The translations under genes were made by a program, and so were the position numbers. The notes under the pieces are model-generated. The model did not search any database. It saw only the letters and a list, made by a program, of their open reading frames with translations, and was not told the DNA's origin. Shown piece after piece: positions 51,851 to 60,214 of a DNA stretch of 64,000 bases. Source of the stretch: JBFXAF01 sp050184585 (lineage in GTDB: Bacteria > Pseudomonadota > Alphaproteobacteria > Rhizobiales > Rhizobiaceae); the NCBI GenBank assembly GCA_050184585.1, contig JBFXAF010000004.1:62001-126000 (forward strand). Direction: 5' to 3'. Within the stretch, counting starts at the first letter, position 1, and each line of letters starts with the position of its first letter.

Positions 51851-52512
51851 TCTTCTCGCTCACGGCTGTTTCACTTCGCTCAACGCCTCCGCGGGGGCGA
51901 CCTCTCGGCCGGTCGCGCCGTCGCGCACCTGGCATCGGGGGCGGACGACGTCCTTCCCCTCCGCCATCGAATTTCCGTCCAGTCGGTTGTCCCCTGTTTC
52001 AGCCGCAGCCTCGATTCGATTCACGGGCAGGTGCATCCCTTCCCCGCAGGCCGATGACTTGAAGACCGGGCGACCCCCGGACGGGCTTCTACACCTCATG
52101 GAGTGGCGGCGCGCTCACCTGATCATGAAGGCCGGCGTCGAAATCCTCGGACACCTCCCTGGCTCCCTTCACCGGACCGCCCCCATCCCATCCGCCGGAA
52201 TGCGCCGATTCGCGTTCCATGGACCGATGGCCGCGATGTCCCGCTTGCACCTGAACTGTGCAGATCGCGCAGCATTCAGTCGATTTCTGCCGATTTGGTG
52301 GCCAGTGCACGCGGCGTGATCAGTAAACCGTCACATTTCAGCAACAGCCCGACCGCAACTCTTAGGCGGCAGGGCCTGTAACGTGTCGCGGGAGTTGAAG
52401 CGGCGGAGAAATTGATCGACAAAGATGGCGAAACGTTCGTGTCGCGGTCCGCATGGGGATCGTGGTTGCCGGAAGCGCGGCGCGGATGGGGACAAAGCCG
52501 GAGAGCATTTCC
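51851..52512. other. Intergenic region between tRNA-Ser and porin 3
   Basis: These 662 bases hold no gene I can support. A frame from 51,987 to 52,319 is open for 110 codons but reads as low-quality, His/Arg/Ser-rich sequence. The last 200 bases are likely to carry the porin 3 promoter; AATTTCC- and TCAGCAACAG-like AT-richer tracts occur near 52,330. No copy of the tRNA 3' end was noticed. Confidence 0.5.
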
Positions 52513-53712
52513 ATGTCGATCAAGAGCCTTCTCATCGGATCCGCCGCCGCCCTCGTGGCCGTCAGCGGGGCGCGCGCCGCCGACGCGATCGTGATGCCCG
52601 AGCCGGAGCCGGTCGAATATGTGCGCGTCTGCGACATGTATGGCGCGGGCTTCTTCTATATCCCGGGCACCGAGACCTGCCTGGCCGTGTCGGGCAAGGT
52701 CTGGTTCCAGATCGCCGCTTCCAGCCAGGACGTCGGCGACACGGGCGCAACCGTGAACTGGAACGGCTTCGCGGCCGCGCGCCAGTTCTACGGCACCAAC
52801 GTCGAAGCCGACGTGCAGTTCGACGCCCGCAGCGAGACGGAATGGGGTACGCTGCGCGGCTACGTCCGTCTTCGCGCGTCTTGGGATCCGCAGAACCAGG
52901 TCCTCGGGTCGACCCTGACGAACATTCTCGGCGTCGTGCCGGTGCCCCCGGGCATCCTCAACAGCACCAGCCGCTTCGGCACCGACGGCAACGTCGCCCT
53001 CGACCAGGCATTCCTCTCCCTGGGCGGCCTGCGCATGGGCTACACCGAATCGGCATGGGCCGACACCATGAATGGCGGCGCGTCGAGCTGGGGTTCACAT
53101 ACCTGGGGCGGCCTCTACTACGGCTACCAGCAGCGGCATGTGGTGCAGTACTCGTTCACCGGCGGCAACGGCCTGTTCGCCACGCTCTCGCTCGAAGACG
53201 ACGGCAATGTGAACTGGATGCCGGACATCGTCGCCGTGGCCGGCGTCAATCAGGGTTGGGGCGCGGTCTGGGTGAAGGGCGCCTATGACGAGGACATCTC
53301 GACGTCGGGCTTCCTCGTCGGGGAACGCGCCGCCGCCCTGTCGGGCGTCGATGGCTGGGCAGCGTCGGCCGGCGTTCAGATCAACGTGCCGAACATGGAA
53401 GGCTCCTCCTTCCGCCTGCTCGGCTTCTACGCCAACAACTGCAACGCCTACGCGATCTCGACCTTGAACACCTGTGCCAACTGGTCGGTGCTCGGCTCCT
53501 ACTACCACACCTTCTCGCCGACCTTCGCGGCGTCCGTCGGCGCACAGTACTTCGACGCCTTCGCGGGCCTGCCGAACCAGTGGAGCGGCGAACTGGCGCT
53601 CATCTGGACGCCGGTCACCAACTTCGAGGTTCGCACCGAGCTGAACTACGACAAGGCCCAGGGCCTCGGCGGAACGGGTTCGGGCTTCCTGCGCTTCACC
53701 CGCTACTTCTGA
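52513..53712 (+). CDS. Omp2b-family porin 3
   Basis: A 399-residue third paralogue with signal peptide MSIKSLLIGSAAALVAVSGA. It shares the VEYVRVCDMYG start and ends FLRFTRYF. It has insertions relative to porins 1 and 2: a loop SSQDVGDTGATVNWNGF near residue 80, and a loop with two extra cysteines (NNCNAYAISTLNTCANW), which might form a disulfide. GGAGAG lies eight bases before the ATG. Confidence 0.94.
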   Translation: MSIKSLLIGSAAALVAVSGARAADAIVMPEPEPVEYVRVCDMYGAGFFYIPGTETCLAVSGKVWFQIAASSQDVGDTGATVNWNGFAAARQFYGTNVEADVQFDARSETEWGTLRGYVRLRASWDPQNQVLGSTLTNILGVVPVPPGILNSTSRFGTDGNVALDQAFLSLGGLRMGYTESAWADTMNGGASSWGSHTWGGLYYGYQQRHVVQYSFTGGNGLFATLSLEDDGNVNWMPDIVAVAGVNQGWGAVWVKGAYDEDISTSGFLVGERAAALSGVDGWAASAGVQINVPNMEGSSFRLLGFYANNCNAYAISTLNTCANWSVLGSYYHTFSPTFAASVGAQYFDAFAGLPNQWSGELALIWTPVTNFEVRTELNYDKAQGLGGTGSGFLRFTRYF

Positions 53713-53731
53713 TCGCGTCGCGATCCCAGAC

Positions 53732-53764
53732 AAAACCCGGCGGGCGACCGCCGGGTTTTTTGTT
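53732..53764 (+). terminator. Rho-independent terminator of porin 3
   Basis: Perfect 12-bp arms AAAACCCGGCGG/CCGCCGGGTTTT (53732-53743 and 53748-53759) around GCGA are followed by TTTTG. It is 20 bases past the stop. Confidence 0.9.
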
Positions 53765-53785
53765 GCGCGGATGACACCTCTCGCC

Positions 53786-54093
53786 TAGAGCATTTCCGGT
53801 CAACATTGGGTCACTCTGTTTCTCCGATGGCGAGGCGATCCGCCAGGAGGACGGTGAAGGTCGATGTGGTGCATCGGCCAAGTCCGTCCGACGTTGCGGG
53901 CGCCCGCCAGCGGGAAACCACCCGTTGGTTTGCTTTGCAAACCAACAAAGCGTCCTGGGGGGCCGGTTGAATTCGGGCCAAATCCTTCGGTCTCCGGCTC
54001 GGCCGATGCACCACATCGACCGTCGCCGAAGCCCTCGACCCTGGCCCGAATTCCCTCCGGCAGAGTGACCCAATGTTGACCGGAAATGCTCTA
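53786..54093. mobile_element. MITE-like element with perfect 33-bp terminal inverted repeats
   Basis: Bases 53786-53818 and 54061-54093 are perfect 33-base inverted repeats starting TAGAGCATTTCC. Inside lie two more perfect inverted pairs: 53859-53879/54001-54021 (21 bases) and 53924-53933/53937-53946 (10 bases, loop TTT). The outer TA at each end could be the TA target duplication of IS630/Tc1-type elements. No transposase or ORF is encoded. It sits between porin 3 and a serine hydrolase. Confidence 0.8.
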
Positions 54094-54119
54094 CTCGTGC
54101 CGAAACCGGGGAGGGATGA

Positions 54120-55283
54120 TTGCACGGTTTCGTTCGCAGCGACGTGACGCTGGAAAACTGGCGCACCGCGCCTTTCAGCCGGTGGTCTTTCCGCAACGTG
54201 CCGGAACTGCTTCCGGTTTCGATGATCTCCGGCGCCGCGGCGACCGAGGAGCCGGTCGCCAGCCCGGGGCTGTTCGAAGGCCTGTCGGTCCGTCATCCGG
54301 CCGAGGGCTCGATCGCCGCGGTCGAGCATTTCCGGCGATCACACGCTGACGAGTATCTGGCAATGCGCGACGGCGTCGTGCTCGACCGCTGGGTCGCGCC
54401 ACATGCGGAACCCGATCGGCCGCACATCGTCTTCTCCATCTCGAAATCGATCACCGGCCTCCTCGCCGGAATAGCTGTCGGCGACGGCGTTCTCGACGTC
54501 GATGCACCGGTCGCGCGCCATGTCGAAACCCGGAAGGGCGGCGCCTATGCCGACGCGACGGTCAGAAACCTGCTCGATATGACGGTCAGTCTGGACTTCG
54601 AGGAAGACTACCTCGACCGGACTGGCCCGTTCGACCGTTACCGCCGCGCGATGCTGTGGAATCCGGGCCGGCCCGACGCGCCGGAGGAAACGATGGCCGA
54701 GGTGCTGGCCGATCTGCCGCGCAAGGCGCACGGCCACGGCAAGGTCTTCTACTACGCTTCGCCGAACACCGACATGATGGGGCTGGTGCTCGAGAAGGCG
54801 ACCGGCCAGCGTTTTTCCGCGTATCTGCGCGAACGTCTCTGGAAGCCGATGGGCGCCCGGGGCGCGGCATGGGTGACCGTCGATCGCGCCGGCGCGGCGC
54901 GGGCGGCGGGCGGCGTCTGCCTCACCGCATCCGACCTCGCGCGGATTGGCCAGCTCGTGCTCGACGGGGGCCGGGCGCAGGATGGAACGCAAGTCGTTCC
55001 GTCGCGCTGGATCGACGATATCCGCAGCAATGGCGACCGTCATGCCTGGACGGAGGGCAATTTCGCAGCCGATTTTCCCGACGGCCGCTATCGCTCCTTC
55101 TGGTACGACGTCGGCGATCGCCGCGGCTCGTTCTGCGCGGTCGGCATCCACGGCCAGTGGCTCTGGGTCGATCCGACCAGCCGTGCGGTGCTGGTCCGCC
55201 TCTCCTCGCGTCCCGAACCGAGCGACGACCGGCTCTCGGCGATCGAGCGCGACGTCCTCGCCCAGATCGCACGGGCCGTCTGA
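54120..55283 (+). CDS. Serine hydrolase (class C beta-lactamase-related)
   Basis: A 387-residue penicillin-binding-protein-like hydrolase. The nucleophile motif is SISK, the second motif is YAS in YYASPNTDMM, and HGKVFYY and GIHGQW give the third region. No signal peptide is seen, so it is probably a cytoplasmic esterase or 6-aminohexanoate-dimer-hydrolase-like enzyme, as often in this family. The start is TTG at 54120 with GGAGGGATGA directly upstream. Confidence 0.85.
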   Translation: MHGFVRSDVTLENWRTAPFSRWSFRNVPELLPVSMISGAAATEEPVASPGLFEGLSVRHPAEGSIAAVEHFRRSHADEYLAMRDGVVLDRWVAPHAEPDRPHIVFSISKSITGLLAGIAVGDGVLDVDAPVARHVETRKGGAYADATVRNLLDMTVSLDFEEDYLDRTGPFDRYRRAMLWNPGRPDAPEETMAEVLADLPRKAHGHGKVFYYASPNTDMMGLVLEKATGQRFSAYLRERLWKPMGARGAAWVTVDRAGAARAAGGVCLTASDLARIGQLVLDGGRAQDGTQVVPSRWIDDIRSNGDRHAWTEGNFAADFPDGRYRSFWYDVGDRRGSFCAVGIHGQWLWVDPTSRAVLVRLSSRPEPSDDRLSAIERDVLAQIARAV

Positions 55284-55346
55284 CAGACCCCTTCTGTCCG
55301 GCGCTGCGAGCGTCTATCGTCCGGCGCTTCCGATCGAGACCTCCCC

Positions 55347-56459
55347 ATGACAGACCGCCCTCGCCTCGTCCCGCTGATCGACCGCCTGCCTTCGACGGTG
55401 CCCTTCGTCGGACCCGAACACCAGGAGCGGATGCGCGGCAGCCGGTTCCGCGCCCGGATCGGGGCCAACGAAAGCTCGTTCGGTCCCTCGCCTGCGGTCA
55501 TCGCGGCGATGGCAGCCGCGGGGCCGGACATGTGGAAATACTGCGATCCGGACAACCACGGCCTGAAGGCCGCGCTCGCCACGTTTCTCGGCGTCGGCAT
55601 CGAGAACGTCGTGGTCGGAGAAGGCATCGACGGGCTGCTCAACCTGATCGTGCGCATGTATGCCGGCGACGGCACCCCGGTGGTGACCTCGCTCGGCGCC
55701 TATCCGACGTTCAACTTCCACGTCGCGGGTTTCGGCGGGCGGCTTGTCGCGGTCCCGTACGAGCACGACAAGGAAAGCCTTCAGGGCCTGCTCGACGCCG
55801 TGCGGCGCGAGAATGCGCCTCTGGTCTACCTCTCCAATCCGGACAACCCGATGGGAACGTGGTGGGAGGCCGACGAGGTGTCGCGCTTCGTCGAGGCGTT
55901 GCCCGAAACCACGATGCTCATTCTCGACGAGGCCTATGGCGAGACCGGACCGAAGTCCGCGCTGCCCGCCATCGACGTGTCACGCCCGAACGTACTGAGG
56001 CTCAGGACCTTCTCCAAGGCCTACGGGCTCGCCGGAATCCGTTGCGGCTACGCGGTCGGCGACGAGACGGTGATCCGCGACGTCGAAAAGGTCCGCAACC
56101 ATTACGGCGTCAACAGGATGGCGCAGGTCGCCGGCGAGGCCGCTCTGGCCGACCAGGCGTGGCTGGCGTCGGTCGCCTCGCGTGTCGCGGCCGGCCGCGA
56201 TCGCATCGCCTCGATCGCGCGATCGAGCGGACTCTCTCCCATCCCATCGGCCACCAACTTCGTCACCATCGACTGCGGTTCGGACGGCGCCTTCGCGCTC
56301 AAGGTTCTCCAGGGCCTGCTGTCGCGCGATGTCTTCATCCGCAAGCCGATGGTGCCGGTGCTCGACCGCTGTATCCGGGTCAGCGTCGGACTCGACCACG
56401 AGCTCGACATTTTTGCCGAGGAACTGCCCGGCGTGCTCGCCGCGGCGCGGGGAAACTGA
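55347..56459 (+). CDS. PLP-dependent aminotransferase, HisC-like
   Basis: A 370-residue class I/II aminotransferase. The PLP lysine is in RTFSKAYGLAG, the Asp/Tyr ligands in LILDEAYGE, and NPDNPMGTWW is the substrate loop. It resembles histidinol-phosphate aminotransferase, but the N-terminal part (MTDRPRLVPLIDRLPSTVPF) differs from canonical HisC and it is not in a his operon, so another amino donor is possible. It follows the serine hydrolase by 63 bases. Confidence 0.85.
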   Translation: MTDRPRLVPLIDRLPSTVPFVGPEHQERMRGSRFRARIGANESSFGPSPAVIAAMAAAGPDMWKYCDPDNHGLKAALATFLGVGIENVVVGEGIDGLLNLIVRMYAGDGTPVVTSLGAYPTFNFHVAGFGGRLVAVPYEHDKESLQGLLDAVRRENAPLVYLSNPDNPMGTWWEADEVSRFVEALPETTMLILDEAYGETGPKSALPAIDVSRPNVLRLRTFSKAYGLAGIRCGYAVGDETVIRDVEKVRNHYGVNRMAQVAGEAALADQAWLASVASRVAAGRDRIASIARSSGLSPIPSATNFVTIDCGSDGAFALKVLQGLLSRDVFIRKPMVPVLDRCIRVSVGLDHELDIFAEELPGVLAAARGN

Positions 56460-56463
56460 ACGC

Positions 56464-57138
56464 CTATCGCCCTCTCTTCTTCGTCAGCCGGCGCACCTCG
56501 ATCCGCCGCTCGTCGCGACGCACGGTGATCTCGACATGATCGGCCTGCACGACATCCAGCACTTTCGACGGCCGGTACGCGGCGACGTTGACGCCGCCCG
56601 CCCTGCGCACGCTGTCGTAGAGCACGCCGTCGCGACCTCCGCCCCGCTGCTCTTCTCCCCAGGTTTGCGAGGCCGCATAGCTGTCCGGTGCGTGCAGGTC
56701 CGGCCGCGCGCCTCGGATATCGACGTGATCTCCGTCCAGCCGCGCCCGGTAGCATCGATAGGTCCGCGAGAGGTCGGCAACGTTCCGCGCCACCGCCTCG
56801 CGCCTGAGATGATGTCCCACCTCGGTCGCCGCGGTCGCCATGTCGGCGGCCGCGTACCACGCGCCGAGATCCGGCCCGTTGAACCGCGAGCCTCCAGGCG
56901 CAACGTGAAGGAAAGCAGCCATCACGATGCTGGCGTTGGCGCGGCCGAACACCCATTCCGACTCTGGCAGGCGCCCGACCCGCTCGGCGACAAGCCGGTC
57001 GTTGGTCCAGCCGACCAGCTCCATCACCGCCGCCATGTCGGCTGCAGTTGCGACCGTGTCGAACAGGCCGATCGGCGGGAAACGTGACGGGATGAGCCGT
57101 TGCGTCGGAAACGGAGCCGGCGAATTGCGTTCGCTCAC
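56464..57138 (-). CDS. RES-domain toxin (NAD+ phosphorylase family)
   Basis: A 224-residue RES protein. The family's catalytic Arg, Glu and Ser residues are expected at GGSRFNGPD, the helix after GAWYAADMATAATEVGHH (as GAWYAA and ATEVGHH) and GVLYDSVRR. RES toxins break down NAD+. The ATG overlaps the antitoxin stop by four bases. Its C-terminus is very basic (RRDERRIEVRRLTKKRGR). Confidence 0.88.
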   Translation of the reverse strand: MSERNSPAPFPTQRLIPSRFPPIGLFDTVATAADMAAVMELVGWTNDRLVAERVGRLPESEWVFGRANASIVMAAFLHVAPGGSRFNGPDLGAWYAAADMATAATEVGHHLRREAVARNVADLSRTYRCYRARLDGDHVDIRGARPDLHAPDSYAASQTWGEEQRGGGRDGVLYDSVRRAGGVNVAAYRPSKVLDVVQADHVEITVRRDERRIEVRRLTKKRGR

Positions 57139-57659
57139 CGGAACACGAGATCCGAATCGGCGTAGGGCGAGAAATCGCGATCGGCCGCGTTAGGCTCCAT
57201 GGAGCGGCCGCCGCGGGCCGCATCCAGGAAGCGGCGCACGGTGAGCAGCGCATCCAGCGAACCGCTCGCGACAAGCGCCAGCGGCGGACGCCCGCCGAAC
57301 ACGGTCGCGCCATGCGGCCCGCGTAACCACGCCACACCTTCGGCCTCGCTGGCAAACAGGATTCCCAGCGCCTGATGGATGCCGAGAACGGCCGAGATCC
57401 TGGCGAGTGCGTCGACGTCGAGCGTGAAATCGCCATGCGTACGGGCGAGCTTCGCCCAGTTGTGGTAGGTCGAACGCGACGGATATCCCAGCGTGAGGCG
57501 CCGCTCCTCCTCGTTCATGCCCCAGAGGTCGGAGACGGCGAGGAAGGTGCGCAGGCCCGGCGCACTCAGCCGCCGGCGGTTGTCCGGCGCGAAGCGCGAC
57601 ACATCGAGCAGCGGCAGACCGCCCTGGTCCTCATCGATGCGCGGGGCAACCTGGCTCAT
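57135..57659 (-). CDS. Xre/MbcA/ParS-type antitoxin
   Basis: A 174-residue antitoxin. The N-terminal helix-turn-helix part (LRTFLAVSDLWGMNEEERRLTLGYPSRSTYHNW, shown as FLAVSDLWGM and LGYPSRSTYHNW) precedes a DUF2384-type C-terminal domain (LGIHQALGILFAS ... GSLDALLTVRRFLDAARGG). AGGAG lies six bases before the ATG. It should neutralise the RES toxin and repress the shared promoter directly upstream. Confidence 0.88.
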   Translation of the reverse strand: MSQVAPRIDEDQGGLPLLDVSRFAPDNRRRLSAPGLRTFLAVSDLWGMNEEERRLTLGYPSRSTYHNWAKLARTHGDFTLDVDALARISAVLGIHQALGILFASEAEGVAWLRGPHGATVFGGRPPLALVASGSLDALLTVRRFLDAARGGRSMEPNAADRDFSPYADSDLVFR

Positions 57660-57680
57660 GCAATCTCCTGTCCAGATCGG

Positions 57681-57709
57681 TATATAGTCCAAATATGGAC
57701 ATCAGACAA
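57681..57709 (-). promoter_or_regulatory. Promoter and operator of the RES/Xre toxin-antitoxin operon
   Basis: On the minus strand TTGTCT (-35) and TATATA (-10) are separated by exactly 17 bases. The spacer contains the inverted repeat GTCC-ATATTT-GGAC (57687-57700). The -35 overlaps the stop of the deacetylase gene. Position and layout fit autorepression by the antitoxin; binding is inference. Confidence 0.75.
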
Positions 57710-58736
57710 GAGCGTGCTTGCCTCCGAACCCGGTCAGGAACGACGTCAGGTTGTCGGCGAGTTCGTCGCAGAGGTAACCGCCTTCCTGAACGATCACCGT
57801 CGGCAGCTTCATGGCCGCGATCGCTTCGCCGATCCGCGCGAAGCCGGGCGTCGTGACGGAGAGCCCCCCGAACGGATCGCCCTCGAACGCATCGAGGCCG
57901 AGCGCCAGGACCAGATAATCCGGGGCGAACGCACGGATGCGCCTGGTCGCCGCGCCCAGCGCATCGAGGAATGTTGCGTCGCCCGATTTCCGCTCCAGCG
58001 GCAGATTGAGGTTGTAGCCGAGCCCGCGCGCCTCGCCGCGCTCATCGGCATGGCCCCAGAAGAACGGATAGAACCGAACCGGGTCTGCGTGAATCGAGAC
58101 GGTCAGCACGTCGTCGCGTGCGTAAAAGATGCCCTGGGTGCCGTTTCCGTGATGCAGGTCGACGTCGAGGATCGCCACGCGCGCCGCGGTCTTGCGCAGG
58201 ATCTGGGCCGCGACGGCGGCGTTGTTGATGAAGCAGAACCCGCCCGCGAGGTCGGCGAAGGCGTGGTGGCCCGGCGGCCGGCAAAGCGCATAGGCGGCAG
58301 GGGCGCCAGCCGCGACAGCCTCGGCTGCCTCGACCGCCGTCCAGGCGCTCCACAGCGAACTTTCCCATGTGTCGGCCGAGATCGGACACGACGTGTCGGC
58401 CATGTGATAGCCCGCCTGACCGGCCGCGCTGTCCGGGCGACGCCCGCCGCGCGCGGTCGGATGGATGTTCGGAACCACCTCCTCCGACGAGCCCTCGATG
58501 CGCCGCCAGCGGACATAGATGTTCTCCAGGAACTCCAGGTACTCCGGCGTGTGAACGGCGGCGACCGGCCCTAACCCGTGCTCCCGCGGCCGGATCACCT
58601 CGCAGCCGGCCGACCTGGCGCCGGACACGAGCGCGTCGATGCGCGCCGGCTGCTCCGGATTCGGCTTTCGCACGCCGCTCGGCAGGAACATCTTCGGGTC
58701 ATGCCGGCGTTGCTCCTCGGCGAAAAAGGCTTTCAT
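57702..58736 (-). CDS. Histone-deacetylase-family amidohydrolase (acetylpolyamine amidohydrolase-like)
   Basis: A 344-residue class II HDAC-fold zinc enzyme. Catalytic and metal-binding residues lie in PPGHHAF, ILDVDLHHGNGTQ and LGLDAFEGDPFGG. The N-terminus (MKAFFAEEQRRHDPKMFLP and PNPEQPARIDAL) matches acetylpolyamine amidohydrolases, which deacetylate acetylated polyamines. It overlaps the upstream GNAT by four bases (ATGA), so the two are coupled. Confidence 0.88.
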   Translation of the reverse strand: MKAFFAEEQRRHDPKMFLPSGVRKPNPEQPARIDALVSGARSAGCEVIRPREHGLGPVAAVHTPEYLEFLENIYVRWRRIEGSSEEVVPNIHPTARGGRRPDSAAGQAGYHMADTSCPISADTWESSLWSAWTAVEAAEAVAAGAPAAYALCRPPGHHAFADLAGGFCFINNAAVAAQILRKTAARVAILDVDLHHGNGTQGIFYARDDVLTVSIHADPVRFYPFFWGHADERGEARGLGYNLNLPLERKSGDATFLDALGAATRRIRAFAPDYLVLALGLDAFEGDPFGGLSVTTPGFARIGEAIAAMKLPTVIVQEGGYLCDELADNLTSFLTGFGGKHALV

Positions 58737-59218
58737 GTCTCGTTCCTCGCCAGTGTCTCGAAAACGTCGCCATATGCGGCGCGGATCATGTCGTCGTCCA
58801 CCAGTTCCATGCCCAGCCGGTCGTAGAAGCGCTGGGCCGAATAGTTCCGCGAATCGACGGCCAGGCGCATGTAGACGCCACCCTCGTCGCGCGTGATGGC
58901 CGCGACTGCCCGGATCAGTTTCTCACCGACTTTCATGCCGCGGAATTCTTCGGCGACGAAGAGGTCCTGAACATAGACGCCCGGCCGCCCCTTCCACGTC
59001 GAAAAGCTCGGGAAGAAAAGGCACAGACCAGCAAACGCGCCGTCCACCTCCGCCACGACCACGCGGAACGCCGGACGGTCGCCGAAGCCGTAGCGGCGCA
59101 GGTCGGCGGGCGTACTGACGATCTCGTGCTCCTCGCCGACATGCGCGCCGAGCTTTCTCAGCGCGGCGTGGATGGTCTCGGCATCGTCGGCGGTGGCGGC
59201 GCGGAGGCTGACGATCAT
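58733..59218 (-). CDS. GNAT-family N-acetyltransferase
   Basis: A 161-residue acetyltransferase with the CoA loop VQDLFVAEEFRGMKVGEKLI (pyrophosphate binding RGMKVG) and the C-terminal NYSAQRFYDRLGM. Start ATG 59218 begins the family core; ATG 59242 would add eight residues. It is encoded immediately before the deacetylase, so it might acetylate the same kind of amine that the deacetylase later frees, or act on aminoglycoside-like compounds. The substrate is unknown. Confidence 0.87.
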   Translation of the reverse strand: MIVSLRAATADDAETIHAALRKLGAHVGEEHEIVSTPADLRRYGFGDRPAFRVVVAEVDGAFAGLCLFFPSFSTWKGRPGVYVQDLFVAEEFRGMKVGEKLIRAVAAITRDEGGVYMRLAVDSRNYSAQRFYDRLGMELVDDDMIRAAYGDVFETLARNET

Positions 59219-59276
59219 CGGCGGCCCGCGACGCATTGGCACGCGCGCGATGTCGTCTCGCGTACCCCGGCCGACA

Positions 59277-60209
59277 TCAGAACCCCACCCGGTCGCCGCC
59301 CTTCAGCGCCAGCATCTCGCGCGCCTCGGCCGGGGTGGCGACCTCAAGCGACAGGCCCTCGATGATGGCGCGGATGCGCTTCACCTGGTCCGCGTTGGAT
59401 TTCGCCAGCGACGGGCCGTCGTAGAGGCTGTCCTCGAGCCCTACGCGCACATTGCCGCCCATCGCCGCGGCCATCGACGTGAATGGAATCTGGGCGCGGC
59501 CGGCCGCCAGCACCGAGAAGCGGTAGTCGTCGCCGAACAGCCTGTCCGCGATGCGCTTCATATGCATCAGGTTCTCCGGGTCGGCGCCGATTCCGCCGAG
59601 AATGCCGAAGATGAACTGGACGAACATCGGTCCCCTGACGAGGCCGCGGTCGCGGAAATGGGCGAGCGTATAGAGGTGTCCGACGTCGTAGCACTCGAAC
59701 TCGAAGCGCGTGCCGCAGCCTTCGCCAAGGCGCTTCAGTATGTCCTCTATGTCGGCGAAGGTGTTCTTGAAGATGGTGTGGCGCGTCGCTTCCAGGAGCT
59801 GCGGTTCCCACTCGTGCTTCCAGTCGCGCGGCCGGTCGAGCATCGGGAAGAGCGCGAAGTTCATCGAGCCCATGTTGAGCGAGCACATCTCCGGCTCGGC
59901 CTTCAGAGGCGCAGCCAGGCGATCGTCTAGCGTCATCAGCGACGAGCCGCCGGTCGTGATGTTGATCACCGCGTCGGTCGCCTGCTTGATTCGTGGCAGG
60001 AAACGCATGAACACCGCAGGGTCGGCGGTCGGACGGCCGGTTTCAGGATCGCGGGCGTGGAGATGCAGGATCGACGCGCCGGCTTCCGCGGCGGCGATCG
60101 AATCGGCGGCGATCTGGTCCGGCGTGAGCGGCAAATGAGGGCTCATCGTCGGCGTATGGACCGAGCCGGTCACCGCGCAGGTGATGATGACCTTTCGAGC
60201 CGCAGCCAT
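59277..60209 (-). CDS. BKACE-family beta-keto acid cleavage enzyme
   Basis: A 310-residue DUF849/BKACE TIM barrel. The zinc-binding HLHARD motif (ILHLHARDPETGRP) and ITTGGSS and GNVRVGLEDSLY stretches are family marks. The family cleaves a beta-keto acid with acetyl-CoA to acetoacetate and a CoA ester; the best-known member acts on 3-keto-5-aminohexanoate in lysine fermentation. Here it follows an aminotransferase gene that could supply the keto acid. The substrate is not determined. Confidence 0.9.
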   Translation of the reverse strand: MAAARKVIITCAVTGSVHTPTMSPHLPLTPDQIAADSIAAAEAGASILHLHARDPETGRPTADPAVFMRFLPRIKQATDAVINITTGGSSLMTLDDRLAAPLKAEPEMCSLNMGSMNFALFPMLDRPRDWKHEWEPQLLEATRHTIFKNTFADIEDILKRLGEGCGTRFEFECYDVGHLYTLAHFRDRGLVRGPMFVQFIFGILGGIGADPENLMHMKRIADRLFGDDYRFSVLAAGRAQIPFTSMAAAMGGNVRVGLEDSLYDGPSLAKSNADQVKRIRAIIEGLSLEVATPAEAREMLALKGGDRVGF

Positions 60210-60214
60210 CGCGC

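Noticed and set aside
51987..52319. A 110-codon plus-strand frame between tRNA-Ser and porin 3
   Set aside because: No Shine-Dalgarno, no domain, and composition of random GC-rich sequence.
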